Source of the DNA: Paraburkholderia caledonica NBRC 102488
Lineage (GTDB): Bacteria > Pseudomonadota > Gammaproteobacteria > Burkholderiales > Burkholderiaceae
NCBI RefSeq assembly: GCF_000685095.1
Contig: NZ_BAYE01000006.1
Span: forward strand, 124,001 to 188,000
DNA length: 64,000 nucleotides
Direction: 5' to 3'
Below the pieces are notes generated by a model. That model did not search any database, was not told where the DNA came from, and worked only from the letters and a program-made list of their open reading frames with translations. A program made the translations under genes and the position numbers. Shown one piece after another: positions 32,743-42,125 of this stretch (the first letter of the stretch is position 1; each line of letters opens with the position of its first letter).

Positions 32743-33642
32743 ATGAATGCTGCCACCAAGCGAGATACCGGAAGCGGGACCGCCGAAACCGCCGAACCGG
32801 GCGCGGTGCCCGGCACGGGCATGCTGGAACGCGCTTTCGCCGTGATTCGCGCATTGTCGGAAGCCCAGCCCGACGGCGGTCGGGTCACGCGTCTCGCGAA
32901 AGCAGTGGGTCTGACGCAGGCCACCGTGCATCGCATCCTGCGTGCGCTGATTGCGGAGGGCATCGTCGAACAGGACGAAAACTCGAAGCTTTATCGCCTC
33001 AGCGTGAATTTTTTCGCGCTCGCGGCGCAAGCAGGAAACCCGAGTGGCATGCGCACTTTGTGCCGCCCCGCGTTGTTGAGGCTTTGCGCGAGTCTTGGCG
33101 ACACGATCTTCCTGCTTGTCAAAAGCAGTTTCGACGCGGTGTGTCTCGACATCTGCGAAGGCCCGTTTCCGATCCGCTCGTTCACGGGAGATATTGGCGG
33201 GCGCGTGGCGTTGGGCGTGGGGCAGGGCAGTCTCGCGATTCTCGCGTTCCTGCCCGAGGCGGAGCGCGAGGAAATCATCCGCTTCAATGTGCCGCGAATT
33301 CGCGGTTACGGAGTGCTGGACGAAGTGTACTTGCGCACGGAAATCGAACGCGTGCGGCAGTTGGGATACGCGGGCCGCAATAGCGGCGTGCTCGACGGCA
33401 TGGCAGGCGTGGCTGTGCCGATTCTCGACCGCACCGGCGTGGCGGTCGCGGCCTTGAGCGTGGGTACGCTGGCGGCGCGATTGAGCGACGATCGCTTGCC
33501 CATGGTCGTCGAACTGCTGCGCCGTCAGGCCGAAGCGATCGGCCCGCAAACCAATCCGTTCGATGTCGCGCTGCGACGGCCCATGCATGGCTTGTCGCGC
33601 GCCATGACCAGTGTGCGCATCGCGGGCTCGGAGCAAGAGTAA
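32743..33642 (+). CDS. IclR family transcriptional regulator
   Basis: This 299-residue regulator has a winged HTH (about residues 27-85, GMLERAFAVIRALSE, LTQATVHRILRALIAEGIV) and an IclR effector domain (about 100-280, with GGRVALGVGQG and DGMAGVAVPILD). IclR proteins bind small carboxylic acids or related ligands. It diverges from the importer-dehydrogenase operon and most likely controls it, sensing the imported substrate or a breakdown product. TATAGT (32702-32707) may be its -10 box. Confidence 0.9.
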   Translation: MNAATKRDTGSGTAETAEPGAVPGTGMLERAFAVIRALSEAQPDGGRVTRLAKAVGLTQATVHRILRALIAEGIVEQDENSKLYRLSVNFFALAAQAGNPSGMRTLCRPALLRLCASLGDTIFLLVKSSFDAVCLDICEGPFPIRSFTGDIGGRVALGVGQGSLAILAFLPEAEREEIIRFNVPRIRGYGVLDEVYLRTEIERVRQLGYAGRNSGVLDGMAGVAVPILDRTGVAVAALSVGTLAARLSDDRLPMVVELLRRQAEAIGPQTNPFDVALRRPMHGLSRAMTSVRIAGSEQE

Positions 33643-33664
33643 GCGGCACAGTCACGCGATAACC

Positions 33665-33700
33665 AGGCGTCGCGTGCGAACCACGCAACGCGACGCCTTT
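33665..33700. terminator. Intrinsic terminator between iclR-like gene and oprD-like gene
   Basis: AGGCGTCGCGT (33665-33675) pairs with ACGCGACGCCT (33688-33698) over 11 bp and is followed by TT. It lies between converging genes. Confidence 0.65.
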
Positions 33701-33722
33701 GCATCGAGCAGGAACTCCGCGC

Positions 33723-35285
33723 CTAAAACACCTTAACGGGCACGTTCACGACGAGACGGTATTCCATGTTGTTGCCGTCCGAGTAGTGGTAGCTGGCGTT
33801 ATGCCACATCGCGATGAACGTGACCTTGGTGTCCTTGAAGCGGCCGCTTTGCAGCGTATAGCTCGGAATGAAACCGAACTCGTGATGATGGCCGTGCACC
33901 GGCTCTCCGTTCTTCCAGTAGAGATCGTGCAGCGCGGCTGACGGCGAAGCGTTTTCCGCAGCACCCGCCGATCCATCGGCGCCCCAGCCATACGCGCCCC
34001 AGATCATCGCCTTCAGCCCCAGCAAGCCGGCGTATTTTCCGTCGAATGTATAGCGCAGCTGCAGCGACTGTTCATGCGGCGCGTTGTAGTCGACGTCCAT
34101 CGAGTTCGTCAGGTAGATGCCGTTGGTTTCGTTCACGTAGTCGAAGAACTGGTCGCCGAGTACCTGCTGATAACCGAGCAGCAGCGCGTGTGGGCCGTGT
34201 TGCGCGGACACGGACACGCTGTATGCGTTGCTGTTGATGTGCCCCTGACGCGACGCGCCTGTGTCGTGCGTCGAGTAGATGTTGGCGAGCCCGCTCCATT
34301 TGACCGTGGTCGGATCGCCGAACGACTGCGCGACCGAGCCGTAGTACTGGCGCCAGACGTCGTCGGCCTGATCGACATACAGAGCCATCTCGCCGTTCTT
34401 TGCATAGTGCCAGGTGCCGCCGAGATAGGTCACCCGGTCGATTCGCGTGCCGCCATACGATGTGGTCAGATTGCTCAGATTCGTGTGACCGCGTGCATCG
34501 ACCTTCGTGAAGCTGCCGGCCTCGAGCGTAGTGTGAGCAAGATCGTTACTGACGAGCGAAACGCCAAGAAAGGTCGGCGGCAGCGCGCGGTTGTCGTGCG
34601 GTTCGAGAAACGGATTCGTCACGTCTTGAAGACCGTATTTCACGACCGTTTCCGAAATGCGTCCTTTGATGTCGTACATGCCCGGGTACGCCCACGCGAG
34701 TTGTTGCGACCCGCCGCCGCTTTTCCCAACGTGCACCATGTTGCCCGCGCCGTTGCCGCCGTCGAGCTTCAGCGCCGCGAACAGCGACGCGTCGACGCCA
34801 AAGCCGATCAGACCTTGCGTAAAGCCGGATTCATAGTTGACCTGCATGCCTTGCACCCACGCATGACGGTAAGTCGTGGTTGGCGCCTCGAAGTAGTCGG
34901 CGTAATTGCGGAATTGCAGGTTCAGGTGACTATCCGCGATGAAGCCCCGGCTCGCGGCCTGGTTCGATGGCGGCGTGGGCGGCGTGACGGTTTGCGAGGC
35001 CTCGGCGTTGACGATCGCGTTCGTCGTGTCAGGCTGATCGTTTCGAATCTGACCGCCCTGATCCGCGCGGCGCTTGTTCGCAGGCTGAGCCTGAGACACC
35101 TGCGCGGGCGACGACAACGTTTGCGCGGCAGGCGGAGCCGTAGCCGGGCTGGTCGAGGGCTGCGCTATGGCGTCGTCAGCATATGCATTTGCGGCAACGG
35201 CCATGGCGGGGAGGGTAATTGCACAGCAAAGCGCGGCAGTGAGTCCGGACTTTTTTGACCGGTTTTTTGTTGGGTTATGTTTCAT
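33723..35285 (-). CDS. OprD family outer-membrane porin
   Basis: This 520-residue protein has a signal peptide (basic MKHNPTKNRSKKSG, then a hydrophobic core and cleavage near AYA-DD), a long Pro/Ala/Gln-rich linker (about residues 40-110) and an OprD barrel starting with GFIADSHLNLQFRNYADYF. It ends with a C-terminal Phe, as needed for outer-membrane assembly. OprD porins take up basic amino acids, small peptides or aromatic acids. It is the last gene behind oppABCDF, in the same direction, so it probably lets di- or oligopeptides cross the outer membrane. The linker before the barrel is longer than in typical family members. Confidence 0.88.
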   Translation of the reverse strand: MKHNPTKNRSKKSGLTAALCCAITLPAMAVAANAYADDAIAQPSTSPATAPPAAQTLSSPAQVSQAQPANKRRADQGGQIRNDQPDTTNAIVNAEASQTVTPPTPPSNQAASRGFIADSHLNLQFRNYADYFEAPTTTYRHAWVQGMQVNYESGFTQGLIGFGVDASLFAALKLDGGNGAGNMVHVGKSGGGSQQLAWAYPGMYDIKGRISETVVKYGLQDVTNPFLEPHDNRALPPTFLGVSLVSNDLAHTTLEAGSFTKVDARGHTNLSNLTTSYGGTRIDRVTYLGGTWHYAKNGEMALYVDQADDVWRQYYGSVAQSFGDPTTVKWSGLANIYSTHDTGASRQGHINSNAYSVSVSAQHGPHALLLGYQQVLGDQFFDYVNETNGIYLTNSMDVDYNAPHEQSLQLRYTFDGKYAGLLGLKAMIWGAYGWGADGSAGAAENASPSAALHDLYWKNGEPVHGHHHEFGFIPSYTLQSGRFKDTKVTFIAMWHNASYHYSDGNNMEYRLVVNVPVKVF

Positions 35286-35345
35286 TGGGAATGTCTCGAC
35301 AGTTGTTATTGAAACTCTGGCTGACGCTTAGCCAGTCCATGCTGA

Positions 35346-35376
35346 TCGCTCGTCATGCTGATGACATGACGAGCGA
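35346..35376 (-). other. Intercistronic hairpin between oppF-like and oprD-like genes
   Basis: TCGCTCGTCAT (35346-35356) and ATGACGAGCGA (35366-35376) form a perfect 11-bp stem. A smaller stem GGCGT/ACGCC lies at 35384-35400. Neither has a T tail, so mRNA stabilisation or partial attenuation before the porin gene is more likely than full termination. Confidence 0.45.
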
Positions 35377-35441
35377 ATCCCACGGCGTGGCGTAAACGCC
35401 GCGCCGGTGAATGTGAGGCCGCTGGTTAAAACGTCCGGGAT

Positions 35442-36457
<1,016 letters not shown>

Positions 36458-36461
<4 letters not shown>

Positions 36462-37459
36462 ACGTGTTGTGCCTCGAGTATTTCTCCGACGGGACGATGG
36501 CAGGCGCGCAGTGCTTGCGGATCGCCCTCCGCTGCAACGAGCGCAGGACGCGACTGGCGGCACTGATCGCTGCAGTACGCACAGCGCGGCGCGAACGCGC
36601 AACCTGCGCCGACTTCGCCAGGCAGCGGCGGATTGCCCGGAATGGTTTGCAACGGACGGTCGTCGTCGGGGCTGTCGGTGAGGCGCGGCAATGCGTTGAG
36701 CAGCCCGCGCGTGTACGGATGCGTGGGCGCGGCAAAGAGCGATGCGGCACTCGCCTGCTCGACGGTCTGGCCGGCATACATCACCATCACGTCGTCGCAG
36801 AGTCCCGCGACGACGCCCATGTCGTGCGTGATCAGGATGATCGCCGTGCCCCGCTCGCGATTCAGTTCGCGCAGCAACTCGATGATTTGCGCCTGCACGG
36901 TTACGTCGAGCGCGGTGGTGGGTTCGTCGGCGATCAGGATTTCGGGCTCGGACAGCAGCGCCATTGCGATCATCACTCGTTGCCGCATGCCGCCGGAAAA
37001 CTCGTGCGGATACATGCCGATGCGGCGTGCGGAATCGGGAATGCGCACCGCTTCGAGCGTTTCGATCGCGCGGCGGCGCGCGTCGCGGCGCGACATCTTG
37101 CGATGCAGTTGCAGCGTTTCGGTCATCTGCCGTTCGATCGTCAGGAACGGATTGAGCGAGGTCATCGGGTCCTGAAAGATCATGCCGATGCGGTCGCCGC
37201 GGATTCTGTTGAGCGCCGCTTCGTTCATCGCAAGCAGGTTTTCGCCGCGATAGAGCGCTTCGCCCGACACGTTGCCGTTGCCCGCGAGGAGACCCAGCAA
37301 GGCCATGACCGTCTGGCTCTTGCCCGATCCGGACTCGCCGACAATGCCGAGGGTGCGGCCCGCTTCGAGCGAAAACGACACGCGTTGCACCGCGTCGACG
37401 GGTGCGCCTTCGCGGCGCGTGAAGCGCACGCTCAGGTCTTTGACTTCGAGTAGCGGCAT
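36458..37459 (-). CDS. Peptide ABC transporter ATP-binding protein, OppD/DppD-like
   Basis: This 333-residue ATPase has Walker A GESGSGKSQ, MIFQDPMTSLNPFLTI, signature EFSGGMRQRVMIAMAL, Walker B ILIADEP and the C-terminal oligo_HPY segment with GCAFAPRCAYCSDQC. It works with the OppF-like ATPase on the inner side of the permease pair. The ATG at 37459 comes one base after the OppC-like stop. Confidence 0.92.
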
Positions 37460-37460
37460 G

Positions 37461-38375
37461 TCAGCGGTCCTTCGGATCGAAAGCGTCGCGCAAACCGTCG
37501 CCGACAAAATTCACGCAATAGAGTGTCACGCACAGCATCACGGCCGGGCATAGCAGAAGCCAGGGCATGGATTCGAGCTTCTGCGCGCCGTCCTGAATCA
37601 GCACGCCCCAGCTTGTCATCGGCTCCTGCACACCGAGGCCGAGGAACGACAGAACCGACTCCGTCAGCACGATATTGGGCACGGTCACGCTCGCGTACAC
37701 CACCACGACGCCGAACAGGTTCGGCACGATATGACGCACGATGATCGACCGCGAACTCACGCCGATGGCCTTAGCCGCGTCGATGAACTCGCGTGAGCGC
37801 AGCGACAGCGTCTGGCCGCGCACCACGCGCGCCATGTCGAGCCACGAAAACGCGCTGATGGTCAGCACGACGAGATAGAACGCGCGGCCGAACATCGTCA
37901 TCATCAGAATGGCGATCAGCATGTAGGGAATCGCGTACATCATGTCGACGATGCGCATCATCACCGCATCGACGCGGCCGCCGAGATAACCCGCGGTCGC
38001 GCCATATGCAACGCCGATCAGTCCCGACACGAGCGTGCCGAGCAAGCCGACTTCAAGCGAAACGCGCCCGCCTTGCAACGTGCGCGCGAGCAGGTCGCGG
38101 CCAAGCTCGTCGGTGCCGAACCAGTGCATGTTTTGCAGCGTGGGCGGCAGGCTGATCGCGGACCAGTCGCTGTCGATAGGACCGTTGGGCAGCAGCCACG
38201 GACCGGCCACGCATGCAATCACGATCAGCAACAGCACGGCAAAACCGGTGAACGCCGCGCGGTTGCGCACGAAGCGCGCGGCGGCGGTAGCAAGCGGCCC
38301 GCGCGAGCGGGGGGCGCTGGCAATGGCCGCGAGCGGATCGAGCGCCGCGGCAGTCGATTGAATGGAGCGGGCCAT
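37461..38375 (-). CDS. Peptide ABC transporter permease, OppC/DppC-like
   Basis: This 304-residue permease has the OppC N-terminal domain (about residues 25-75), LGTDELGRDLLAR, and the binding-protein-dependent transport domain with EFIDAAKAIGVSSRSIIVRHIVP. Six membrane helices are predicted. It pairs with the OppB-like permease encoded two bases upstream. Confidence 0.92.
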   Translation of the reverse strand: MARSIQSTAAALDPLAAIASAPRSRGPLATAAARFVRNRAAFTGFAVLLLIVIACVAGPWLLPNGPIDSDWSAISLPPTLQNMHWFGTDELGRDLLARTLQGGRVSLEVGLLGTLVSGLIGVAYGATAGYLGGRVDAVMMRIVDMMYAIPYMLIAILMMTMFGRAFYLVVLTISAFSWLDMARVVRGQTLSLRSREFIDAAKAIGVSSRSIIVRHIVPNLFGVVVVYASVTVPNIVLTESVLSFLGLGVQEPMTSWGVLIQDGAQKLESMPWLLLCPAVMLCVTLYCVNFVGDGLRDAFDPKDR

Positions 38376-38377
38376 GA

Positions 38378-39316
38378 TCAGTACCGGATACGCGGATCGA
38401 GCCACGCATACGCGAGGTCGACCAGCAGATTGAAAAGCACTGCAACGGCGGTCGTCAGCACGACGAGGCCGAGCACGAGCGTGTAATCGCGATTGATCGC
38501 GCCGTTCACCACCAGTTGGCCGAGCCCCGGCAGTGCGAATACCGACTCGGTCACGACAGCCGCCGTGATCGACGAAATACAGACGGAGCCGAGCAGCGAC
38601 ACGACAGGCATGAGCGCCGGCTTGAGCGCGTGACGCAACACGATCGTGCGGCCCGGCAAGCCTTTCGCGCGCGTCGTGCGAATGAAGTTGCCCGACAGCA
38701 CTTCGATCATGCTGCCGCGCATTACCCGCGCAATTGCAGCCACGTTGATGAACGTGAGCAGCACGATCGGCAACACGCGATATCGCCATTCGCCTTCGCC
38801 CCAGCCGCCCGCGGGCAGCCACCCATGACCTTCCGAAGTCTTCAGCAGGATCGCGAAGATCCAGACGAGCACGGGCCCCAGCACGAACGGCGGCACGACG
38901 TTGCCGATATTGCCGAGCACCATTACCGCGTGATCGACGAAACGGTCGCGGCGCACCGCGGCCAGCGTGCCGAGCGTGACGCCGATCACGACTGCTATCG
39001 GCACCGACACGCCGCCCACGCCGAGGCTCACCGGCAACGCTTTCCACACCAGGTCGTTGACCGACCAGTCGGCGTAGCGGAACGACGGCCCGAGATCGCC
39101 GTGCAGGAGCGAACCGAGGTAGTGGAAGTACTGCAGCCACAAGGGTTCGTCGAGGTGATACCTGGCGTTGAGATTCGCGAGCACGGCCGCCGAGAGTTGC
39201 TTCTCGGTGTCGAATGGCCCGCCCGGCGTGAGATGCAGCAGCAGATAGCACGCGGTGATCACGGCGAGGATCGTCGGGATCGCCCAGAGCGTGCGGCGCA
39301 GCGTATAGGCCAGCAT
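38378..39316 (-). CDS. Peptide ABC transporter permease, OppB/DppB-like
   Basis: This 312-residue permease starts MLAYTLRRTLWAIPTILAV and has the GDLGPSF motif, six helices and the loop NFIRTTRAKGLPGRTIVLRHALKP in part. It is a typical OppB-type subunit. It follows the binding-protein gene by 15 bases in the leftward operon. Confidence 0.93.
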   Translation of the reverse strand: MLAYTLRRTLWAIPTILAVITACYLLLHLTPGGPFDTEKQLSAAVLANLNARYHLDEPLWLQYFHYLGSLLHGDLGPSFRYADWSVNDLVWKALPVSLGVGGVSVPIAVVIGVTLGTLAAVRRDRFVDHAVMVLGNIGNVVPPFVLGPVLVWIFAILLKTSEGHGWLPAGGWGEGEWRYRVLPIVLLTFINVAAIARVMRGSMIEVLSGNFIRTTRAKGLPGRTIVLRHALKPALMPVVSLLGSVCISSITAAVVTESVFALPGLGQLVVNGAINRDYTLVLGLVVLTTAVAVLFNLLVDLAYAWLDPRIRY

Positions 39317-39331
39317 GTCGATGCTCCGCGC

Positions 39332-40948
39332 TTAGTGCTTGATCAGATACATGTCTTGTGTGGCGCGCTGGTCGACGTAGTTGGTCGACGTATAGCCGCC
39401 CACATACGGCTTCACGAGCCGCACCGCCGAGTACTGGAAGAGCGGCACCATCGGGTAGTCGTTCATCGCCGTGTCATGCGCCTTCGTGAGAAGCTCGGTG
39501 CGCTTTGCGTCGTCGAGTTGCTGGTTGGCTTCGTCGACGATCTTGTCTACTTGCGGATTGCAGTAGCGTTGATCGTTCTGCACGCTATTGCAGCGGATCA
39601 GGTCGAAGTACGACATCGCGTCGTTATAGTCGACGAACCAGCCGTCGCGCGACGCCTGCACCTTGCCGTCATGCCGCTGCTTGAGCAGCACCTTGTATTC
39701 GACGTTTTCGAGCTTGGTATTCACGCCGAGCTTGGTGCGCCATTCGGACGTCGCGAAGAGCGCGACCTTCTTGTGCAGGTCGTTCGTGTTGTACGTCAGC
39801 GTGAAGGTGAGCGGCTTCGCGTCGGAATAGCCGGCGCTCTTCAGCAGATTGCGTGCGTAGTCGACGCGCTTTGCCATCGGCCAGCCGGCCCAGTCCGGCT
39901 TGAAGACTGCCGCGCCTTGCGTGCCCTTGGAGATGAGGCCGTACATCGGCAACTCGCCGTCGGCGGTCAGGCGCTGCGTCAGCAGATCGCGGTCGAGCAC
40001 CATCGAAAGCGCCTGACGCACGCGCTTGTCCTTGAAGGTCGGGTCTTCGTTGTTCAGGCTGTAATAGTAGGTGGCGATTTGCAGGCCGGTCTTGAGCTCG
40101 GGCCCGAACTGCTTGCTCACTTGTGCATAGATGCCCGACGGAATCGAATACGTGTAGTCGAACTGGCCGGCCTGGTACATGCGCATGGCCGTTTCATCGT
40201 TCTCAATCGGCAAATAGGTCACTTTGGTGATCACGACCTTGCTCGCGTTCCAGTAGGTCTTGCTCTTCGCGCCGACGAGACGGTTGTTGGGTTGCCAGTC
40301 GGCGAGCGTATAAGGACCGTTGCCGACGAAGTTGCCCGGCCGCGTCCACTCGCTGCCGAACCTGGCCACGACGTCGCGGTTGACCGGCGCCATGGTCGGC
40401 ATCGCGGCAAGCTGCGGGAAGAAGGCCGCGGGCACTTCAGTGGTGACTTCGATCGTGTACGGATCGACGGCTCGTGCGCCGAGGCTCGAGAGCGGCGCCT
40501 TACCTGCAAGAATTGCCTTCGCATTCTTCACGAATTCGACCAGCACCGTGTATTTAGAGCCTGTCTTCGGATCCAGCACGCGTTGCCATGCGTAAATGAA
40601 GTCTGCCGCCGTGACCGGCTGGCCGTTGCTCCAGCGCGCGTCGTGGCGCAGCTTGAAGATCCACGTGTCGGGCGCGGTTCGCGTCCACGATTGCGCGACG
40701 CCCGGGACGACCGCGCCGGCCGCGTCGATGCGCGTGAGGCCTTCGAACATGTCGAGCGCAATGGTGTTGCCTGTCCACGATTCGATATGAGCGGGGTCGA
40801 GCGATTCGGTTTCCGCCGGCACCTGGCGGGTGATCTCCTGGCTGGCGGCGAGCGTGACGCCGGGCGGCACCGTGACGGCAAACGCGGAAGAGGTAAATGT
40901 AAGGACGAGCGCACTCAGCGCCGCCGCATAGGCAAACGGGGTTTTCAT
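39332..40948 (-). CDS. Periplasmic oligopeptide-binding protein, OppA-like
   Basis: This 538-residue protein has a Sec signal peptide (MKTPFAYAAALSALVLTFTS, cleaved near SAFA) and an SBP family 5 body: ETESLDPAHI, MFEGLTRID, WIFKLRHDARWSNGQPVTAADF, FVGNGPYTL and YYYSLNNEDP. It closely resembles OppA/MppA proteins, which bind oligopeptides or murein peptides. It is the first structural gene of the operon; a regulator of XRE-cupin type is encoded 173 bases upstream in the same direction. Confidence 0.93.
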   Translation of the reverse strand: MKTPFAYAAALSALVLTFTSSAFAVTVPPGVTLAASQEITRQVPAETESLDPAHIESWTGNTIALDMFEGLTRIDAAGAVVPGVAQSWTRTAPDTWIFKLRHDARWSNGQPVTAADFIYAWQRVLDPKTGSKYTVLVEFVKNAKAILAGKAPLSSLGARAVDPYTIEVTTEVPAAFFPQLAAMPTMAPVNRDVVARFGSEWTRPGNFVGNGPYTLADWQPNNRLVGAKSKTYWNASKVVITKVTYLPIENDETAMRMYQAGQFDYTYSIPSGIYAQVSKQFGPELKTGLQIATYYYSLNNEDPTFKDKRVRQALSMVLDRDLLTQRLTADGELPMYGLISKGTQGAAVFKPDWAGWPMAKRVDYARNLLKSAGYSDAKPLTFTLTYNTNDLHKKVALFATSEWRTKLGVNTKLENVEYKVLLKQRHDGKVQASRDGWFVDYNDAMSYFDLIRCNSVQNDQRYCNPQVDKIVDEANQQLDDAKRTELLTKAHDTAMNDYPMVPLFQYSAVRLVKPYVGGYTSTNYVDQRATQDMYLIKH

Positions 40949-41121
40949 CGGTTCAGAATCGCAGGAAAGGTCGAGAGAGAAACGCGCAGACGCGGGAGCG
41001 CCCGGTTATCTGTCTTATTCGGGCCTGGGCGGCCCTTGTTGTTTGTCCAACATGCAGGAATCCTTACATTTGGTAATGCAGGCTGTCCCTGCCGGATGAA
41101 CCGGAAAAGGAGCCCGCTTCT

Positions 41122-41694
41122 TTAAAACAGTCTCGGTGTGCCGACCCAGACGACCACCGACTCTACGCGAGCGGTGTTCACCCAACTGTGCGGCACCGTC
41201 GATTCGTAATGCGCGCTGTCTCCCGCGCGCAGCACAAACGTCTTGCCTTCCAGCGTCAACGACACTTCGCCGGCGATCACATACATGAACTCTTCACCGG
41301 CATGCGTCGTGACTTCCGAGCGCTTTTGCCCCGGCGGCATTCTCACGAGGATCGCCTCGAGCTGACGGCCGCCCGTCACATTGGTCAATCGGGCGAACAG
41401 ATTGGCCGAGTCCGCGAAACCGAAAAACTTCAGCTGATCGCCGCGGCTCACCGACCGCTCTTCGCTAGGCGTGTCGACGAAATACTGCACCGTCACTCCC
41501 AGCGCGTGAGCGATGCCAGCAAGCGACGTGATGGAGGGCGACGCCAAACCTCTCTCCACCTGCGACAAAAACGGCTTGGAAATTCCTGCCGCGGTTGCCG
41601 TGTCGTCCAGCGTTCGCTTGAGTCGGTGCCGCAACGCGCGGATCTTGCTGCCTATTTCGAGTGCCGCATTGCTCTTATGAATTGTCGTGACCAT
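41122..41694 (-). CDS. XRE family regulator with cupin domain
   Basis: This 190-residue protein joins an HTH domain (about residues 12-68; ISKPFLSQVERGLASPSI) with a cupin_2 sensor domain (about 115-185; HAGEEFMYVIAGEVSLTLEG). Such PuuR/SutR-like regulators sense a small metabolite in the cupin and control uptake or breakdown genes. It lies upstream of oppA and in the same direction, so it probably regulates the peptide operon and itself. A candidate operator lies at 41720-41750. Confidence 0.88.
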   Translation of the reverse strand: MVTTIHKSNAALEIGSKIRALRHRLKRTLDDTATAAGISKPFLSQVERGLASPSITSLAGIAHALGVTVQYFVDTPSEERSVSRGDQLKFFGFADSANLFARLTNVTGGRQLEAILVRMPPGQKRSEVTTHAGEEFMYVIAGEVSLTLEGKTFVLRAGDSAHYESTVPHSWVNTARVESVVVWVGTPRLF

Positions 41695-42125
41695 AGCAGG
41701 AGGAAATTAGCCCGTCAAAATTTGTTTGATATATACAAATATGGTTTGATGACGCTTTCGCGGGACTGCGGGCCTGGAGCCCCGGCTGGATATGCGCCAC
41801 ATCTTTCGTAACAGCACGCTATGTTGCCAGAACCCACACGACCTCCGGCCAGTTTGACCGATGACGCCGCGAAAACCGGGCGTCTCTTCCGCCAGGATCG
41901 CGCGAGGTTTCGGCGCTGTGCGTGGCTATGCAAGCATCCACTCACGCACAACCGCGCGAGCCGAATTGATGCCGCTCTCCAATCCCTAAGTATGGGCTAG
42001 CGGGATGCAAACCCGAACGCCAAGACCGGCAACTCATGACCGTCGAGCCGTTTTCCGCAATTTGATTTTTCGCGGCGGCTAGCAAGTTCATGCCACCGCA
42101 CACAACTGTTTCAAGCAAGAGGTAG
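41695..42125. other. Intergenic region between the XRE-cupin and POT genes
   Basis: These 431 bases hold the promoter area of two divergent genes. Near the XRE-cupin start there is an AT-rich operator candidate; next to the POT start lies AAGAGGT (42117-42123) as ribosome binding site. No coding sequence with recognisable features is seen in the rest. Confidence 0.55.
41720..41750 (-). promoter_or_regulatory. Candidate operator of the XRE-cupin gene
   Basis: ATTTGT (41720-41725) and ACAAAT (41735-41740) form an inverted repeat with nine bases between. GTTTGAT occurs at 41724-41730 and again at 41744-41750, 20 bp apart, which would put both on one face of the helix. The site lies 26 bases before the gene start. 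Confidence 0.4.

Noticed and set aside
41021-41035. GGGCC/GGCCC stem followed by a T-rich stretch on the plus strand
   Set aside because: There is no plus-strand gene in front of it; on the minus strand, where the genes run, it lacks a T tail.
38516-41125. Long open frame (869 codons) on the plus strand across oppB and oppA
   Set aside because: It lies antisense to two well-supported transporter genes and encodes a low-complexity Arg/His/Glu/Asp-rich sequence with no family features, as expected for a GC-rich shadow frame.
41715-41951. Short minus-strand frame in the gap before the POT gene
   Set aside because: No homology that I can recognise, runs into the operator candidate of the XRE-cupin gene and lacks a ribosome binding site.
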